Assembly: GCF_003007675.1 (NCBI RefSeq)
Contig: NZ_PXNP01000023.1
Span: 246,507 to 310,506, forward strand
Direction: 5' to 3'
DNA from: Marinobacter fuscus
Lineage (GTDB): Bacteria; Pseudomonadota; Gammaproteobacteria; Pseudomonadales; Oleiphilaceae
Length of the DNA: 64,000 bases
The position numbers and the translations under genes are program-made. Below, piece after piece: positions 61,627 to 64,000 of this stretch. Below the pieces are notes generated by a model. The model had not been told where the DNA came from. It saw only the letters and a program-made list of their open reading frames with translations, and ran no database searches. Each line of letters starts with the position of its first letter. The first letter of the stretch is position 1.

Positions 61627-62339
61627 GCCCGGACAGGCAGTATGAACAGCTACGCATTTCTGGGTTGCACGCGTTTTACGGCGAATCCCACATTCTGCAT
61701 GGCGTAGACATGGTGGTGCACCGGGGCGAACTGGTCACCCTGCTGGGCCGCAACGGGGCAGGCCGAAGCACGACGCTCAAAGCGATTATGAACATGGTAG
61801 GCCGCCGTACCGGTTCCATCATGATCAACGGTGAGGAAACCATGCAGCGGGCGCCCCACCACATTGCCCGCCTGGGGGTGGGGTATTGCCCGGAGCATCG
61901 AGGCATCTTCGCGTCTCTGAACGTGCAGGAAAACCTGACCCTGCCACCGGTGGTGCGCAGTGGTGGCATGAGCCTTGAAGAAATCTACACCATGTTCCCC
62001 AACCTGTATGAGCGCCGTTTCAGCCAGGGCACCAAGCTCTCGGGGGGTGAGCAACAGATGCTGGCGATGGCGCGCATCCTGCGTACCGGCGCCAACATGC
62101 TGCTGCTGGACGAAATCACCGAAGGCCTGGCGCCGGTGATCGTCGAAAAACTCGGGGAGGTGCTGGTGGCCCTGAAAAACAAAGGGCTGACCATTGTTCT
62201 GGTTGAACAGAATTTCCACTTTGCTGCACCCCTGGCCGATCGCCACTACGTGGTGGAACACGGCCAGATTGTGGAAGAAATCCATGCCAACGAACTGACG
62301 GCCAAGCAGTCGGTACTGGATGGCTATCTGGGTGTCTGA
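61623..62339 (+). CDS. livF: Branched-chain-type ABC transporter ATP-binding protein LivF, Walker A Arg
   Basis: A 238-residue ATPase. It has LivF features including LSGGEQQMLAMARIL, Walker B MLLLDEITEGLAP and the switch VLVEQN. The Walker A motif is GRNGAGRST, with Arg48 in place of the near-invariant Lys. This exchange is found in some LivF-type proteins and may mean that LivG supplies most of the ATPase power. It overlaps livG by four bases and lies 70 bases before the substrate-binding protein gene. Confidence 0.9.
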   Translation: MSPDRQYEQLRISGLHAFYGESHILHGVDMVVHRGELVTLLGRNGAGRSTTLKAIMNMVGRRTGSIMINGEETMQRAPHHIARLGVGYCPEHRGIFASLNVQENLTLPPVVRSGGMSLEEIYTMFPNLYERRFSQGTKLSGGEQQMLAMARILRTGANMLLLDEITEGLAPVIVEKLGEVLVALKNKGLTIVLVEQNFHFAAPLADRHYVVEHGQIVEEIHANELTAKQSVLDGYLGV

Positions 62340-62365
62340 ACCAAAGTATCAAGAGCAACAAAAGC

Positions 62366-62373
62366 AACAACAA
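62366..62373 (+). promoter_or_regulatory. AACAACAA tract in the livF-livK spacer
   Basis: This tract lies 37 bases upstream of the livK start within an unusually CA-rich 70-base spacer that also holds AGCAACAAAAGC. It is one of two such motifs before this gene. Confidence 0.42.
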
Positions 62374-62402
62374 ACCGAACCAACGCAAGACAGTCGCGGA
62401 GA

Positions 62403-62410
62403 AACAACAA
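62403..62410 (+). promoter_or_regulatory. AACAACAA tract overlapping the livK start
   Basis: The final A of this tract is the first base of the livK start codon. Hfq bound here would block ribosome entry directly. Confidence 0.5.
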
Positions 62411-63621
62411 TGACAATCACAAAAAAGCTTCTGACCTCAGCCGTTGCCTCAGCTCTGATGGCGGGTGCCGCCCAGGCCGAGATTTCCAATAACACGGTAA
62501 AAATCGGTTATCTGGCAGATATGTCCGGCACCTACCGGGATCTGGCGGGCCCTAATGGCCTGAAGGCGCTGGAGATGGCCATTGCCGATTTCGGTGGCAA
62601 AGTGAACGGCGCCAAGATTGAGGTGGTCAGCGCCGACGACCGTAACAGCCCGGATACCTCTTCCAGCACCGTCCGGCGCTGGGTGGAGAACGAGGATGTC
62701 GACATGGTGGCCGGTCTGGTGGCTTCGTCGGTATCCATCGCCGTTAGCAAGATCCTGGAAGAGAACGACCGGCTGGGTATTGTCTCCGGCTCGGCGGCTT
62801 CCAGCATCACTAACGAACACTGCACCCCGAATCACATCCACTACGTGTATGACACCTACCCGCTGGCCAACGGCACCGCCAGTGCCGTGGTGAAAGAAGG
62901 TGGCAAAAGCTGGTATGTGCTGACCGCCGATTACGCCTTCGGCCATGCCCTGGAAAGTGACGTGCGGCGGGTGGTAGAAGCCAACGGCGGGGAAATTGTC
63001 GGGGCAGTGCGCCATCCGTTCCCAACCCAGGATTTCTCTTCGTTTATTCTGCAGGCCCAGGCCTCTGGCGCCGATGTGGTTGGCCTGGCCAATGCCGGTG
63101 CCGACACCACCAACTCCATCACCACCGCCAGTGAGTTCGGAGTAACCCAGGCGGGCCAGACCCTGGCCGCGCTGCTGCTGTTTCTGACCGACGTACACGC
63201 ACTGGGTGCTGAAACCGCCCAGGGTATCCAACTCACCACCGGCTGGTACTGGGACATGAACGGTGAAGCCCGCGAATGGTCGGATCGTTTCATGAAAGAA
63301 ACCGGCGTTCGCCCGACCATGGTGCACGCCGGTATCTACTCCAGCACCCTGCATTACCTGAATGCCGTGGCCGCCGCCGGTTCCGACAATGCCCAGACGG
63401 TACGCCAGCGGATGATGGATACCCCCATCAACGACATGTTCGCCAAGAACGGCAAAATCCGCGAAGACGGCCGTATGGTGCACGATATGTACCTGGCCGA
63501 AGTGAAAACCCCGGCCGAATCCACCTCCGAGTGGGATCTGTACAAGATTCTGCGCACCATCCCGGCCGACGAGGCCTATCGCCCGTTGTCTGAGAGTAAG
63601 TGCAAGCTGGTTAGCAAGTAA
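62410..63621 (+). CDS. Branched-chain-type ABC transporter substrate-binding protein
   Basis: A 403-residue periplasmic binding protein of type I fold (LivK-like). A signal peptide (LLTSAVASALMAGAAQA) ends near residue 23. The mature protein begins VKIGYLADMSGTYRDLAGPNGLKALEMAIADFGGKVNGAKIEVVSADDRNSP, a classical leucine-binding-protein start. The ligand pocket residues cannot be read with certainty. Proteins of this subgroup also bind aromatic or fatty acids, so BCAA specificity is not proven. Confidence 0.9.
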   Translation: MTITKKLLTSAVASALMAGAAQAEISNNTVKIGYLADMSGTYRDLAGPNGLKALEMAIADFGGKVNGAKIEVVSADDRNSPDTSSSTVRRWVENEDVDMVAGLVASSVSIAVSKILEENDRLGIVSGSAASSITNEHCTPNHIHYVYDTYPLANGTASAVVKEGGKSWYVLTADYAFGHALESDVRRVVEANGGEIVGAVRHPFPTQDFSSFILQAQASGADVVGLANAGADTTNSITTASEFGVTQAGQTLAALLLFLTDVHALGAETAQGIQLTTGWYWDMNGEAREWSDRFMKETGVRPTMVHAGIYSSTLHYLNAVAAAGSDNAQTVRQRMMDTPINDMFAKNGKIREDGRMVHDMYLAEVKTPAESTSEWDLYKILRTIPADEAYRPLSESKCKLVSK

Positions 63622-63683
63622 GGTGTGAACGCCCCGGTGCATCGGCAACACGCGGATGCACCGGCTGGCTCGGAGCACCCAAT

Positions 63684-63691
63684 AACAACAA
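63684..63691 (+). promoter_or_regulatory. AACAACAA tract before livH
   Basis: The tract lies 28 bases before the livH start codon. It is the most distant of the set and may be less effective. Confidence 0.4.
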
Positions 63692-63719
63692 TACCCGCAC
63701 TGCTTGTGGAGAAAGCAAC

Positions 63720-64000
63720 ATGACCATGATTTTCGGCGTCCCCCTTGCTGTGCTGTCTGGCCAGCTGCTGATCGGGATTATCAACGGCGCCTTCTACGCT
63801 CTGTTAAGCCTTGGCCTCGCGGTTATCTTCGGTCTGCTGAAGATCATCAACTTCGCCCATGGCGCCATGTACATGCTCGGTGCCCTGGTCACCGTGGTTC
63901 TGTTTGACCTGCTGGGCGTCAATTACTGGGTCGCGCTCTTCGTCGCTCCCGTACTGGTTGGCGCTTTCGGTATGCTCATCGAATACTTCCTGCTCCGGCG
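63720..64000 (+). CDS. livH: Branched-chain-type ABC transporter permease LivH, N-terminal part
   Basis: The frame from ATG 63720, with GTGGAG nine bases upstream, runs open to the window end, giving the first 93 codons. The product begins with GQLLIGIINGAFYALLSLGLAVIFGLLKIINFAHGAMYMLGA, the hallmark first helices of LivH permeases, followed by further hydrophobic segments. With livG, livF and the binding protein it forms an importer; a LivM partner should follow to the right. Confidence 0.9.
   Translation, partial: MTMIFGVPLAVLSGQLLIGIINGAFYALLSLGLAVIFGLLKIINFAHGAMYMLGALVTVVLFDLLGVNYWVALFVAPVLVGAFGMLIEYFLLR

Overview
The window looks like a stretch of chromosome from a heterotrophic marine gammaproteobacterium, most probably Marinobacter or a close relative. 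This is inferred from gene content and protein style (DUF6160 and choice-of-anchor D secreted proteins, a MmsR-type valine operon, many acyl-CoA enzymes, an OsmC-YcaO fusion) and from the GC-rich, Shine-Dalgarno-led coding style. No rRNA, tRNA, CRISPR array, prophage or intact insertion sequence was seen.

Layout. 1-3531: the end of a type III restriction-modification locus (C-terminal part of Mod, complete Res). 3729-10994: single genes and small groups for 2-keto/2-hydroxy acid and amino-group metabolism (hydroxyacid dehydrogenase, two aminotransferases, a tartrate/isopropylmalate dehydrogenase relative), small envelope proteins and a LysR regulator. 11139-15787: a five-gene operon (acyl-CoA dehydrogenase, SDR, APH-type kinase, histidine phosphatase, SDR) divergent from that LysR gene. 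It resembles systems that phosphorylate 4-hydroxyacyl-CoA for catabolism and is the strongest candidate here for a poorly described pathway. 15842-28217: envelope and housekeeping genes (lipoproteins, PBP4, PQQ-type sugar dehydrogenase, PhnA/YjdM, copper chaperone, lipid kinase), a frameshifted GGDEF-EAL gene, a cut-short fasciclin gene, and a 30-residue membrane ORF behind a good Fur box. 28271-36073: OsmC-YcaO fusion, MtfA, a dienoyl-CoA isomerase, a CPBP protease, thioesterase and hydrolase genes, and ThpR. 36106-40042: two secreted proteins of unknown role plus an AraC regulator. 40222-45359: methyltransferase, glutamine amidotransferase, YebC-like protein, di-iron MBL protein, SRPBCC protein and AI-2E transporter. 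45466-51639: an oxidoreductase gene broken by one stop codon, a proline racemase homologue lacking both catalytic cysteines, and a polyamine ABC transporter (potFGHI). 51895-58544: a valine-degradation operon (mmsA, acyl-CoA dehydrogenase, enoyl-CoA hydratase, 3-hydroxyisobutyryl-CoA hydrolase, mmsB) with an MmsR-like AraC regulator. 58670-64000: an acyl-CoA synthetase/thioesterase pair, then a branched-chain-type ABC transporter (livG, livF, livK, start of livH).

How the right end works together. The acid-CoA ligase transcript and the ABC transporter transcript carry matching 16-bp TTTAC(G)-type palindromes in their promoter regions, so they probably share one repressor. AACAACAA-type tracts sit just upstream of mmsA, mmsB, the ligase, livK and livH, with a looser version before livG. 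Such tracts resemble the Hfq/Crc catabolite-repression target of Pseudomonas. Together these suggest a branched-chain or carboxylic acid uptake and degradation regulon with both transcriptional and translational control.

Two genes (the GGDEF-EAL protein and the MDR oxidoreductase) carry single-base disruptions that may be real mutations or assembly errors.
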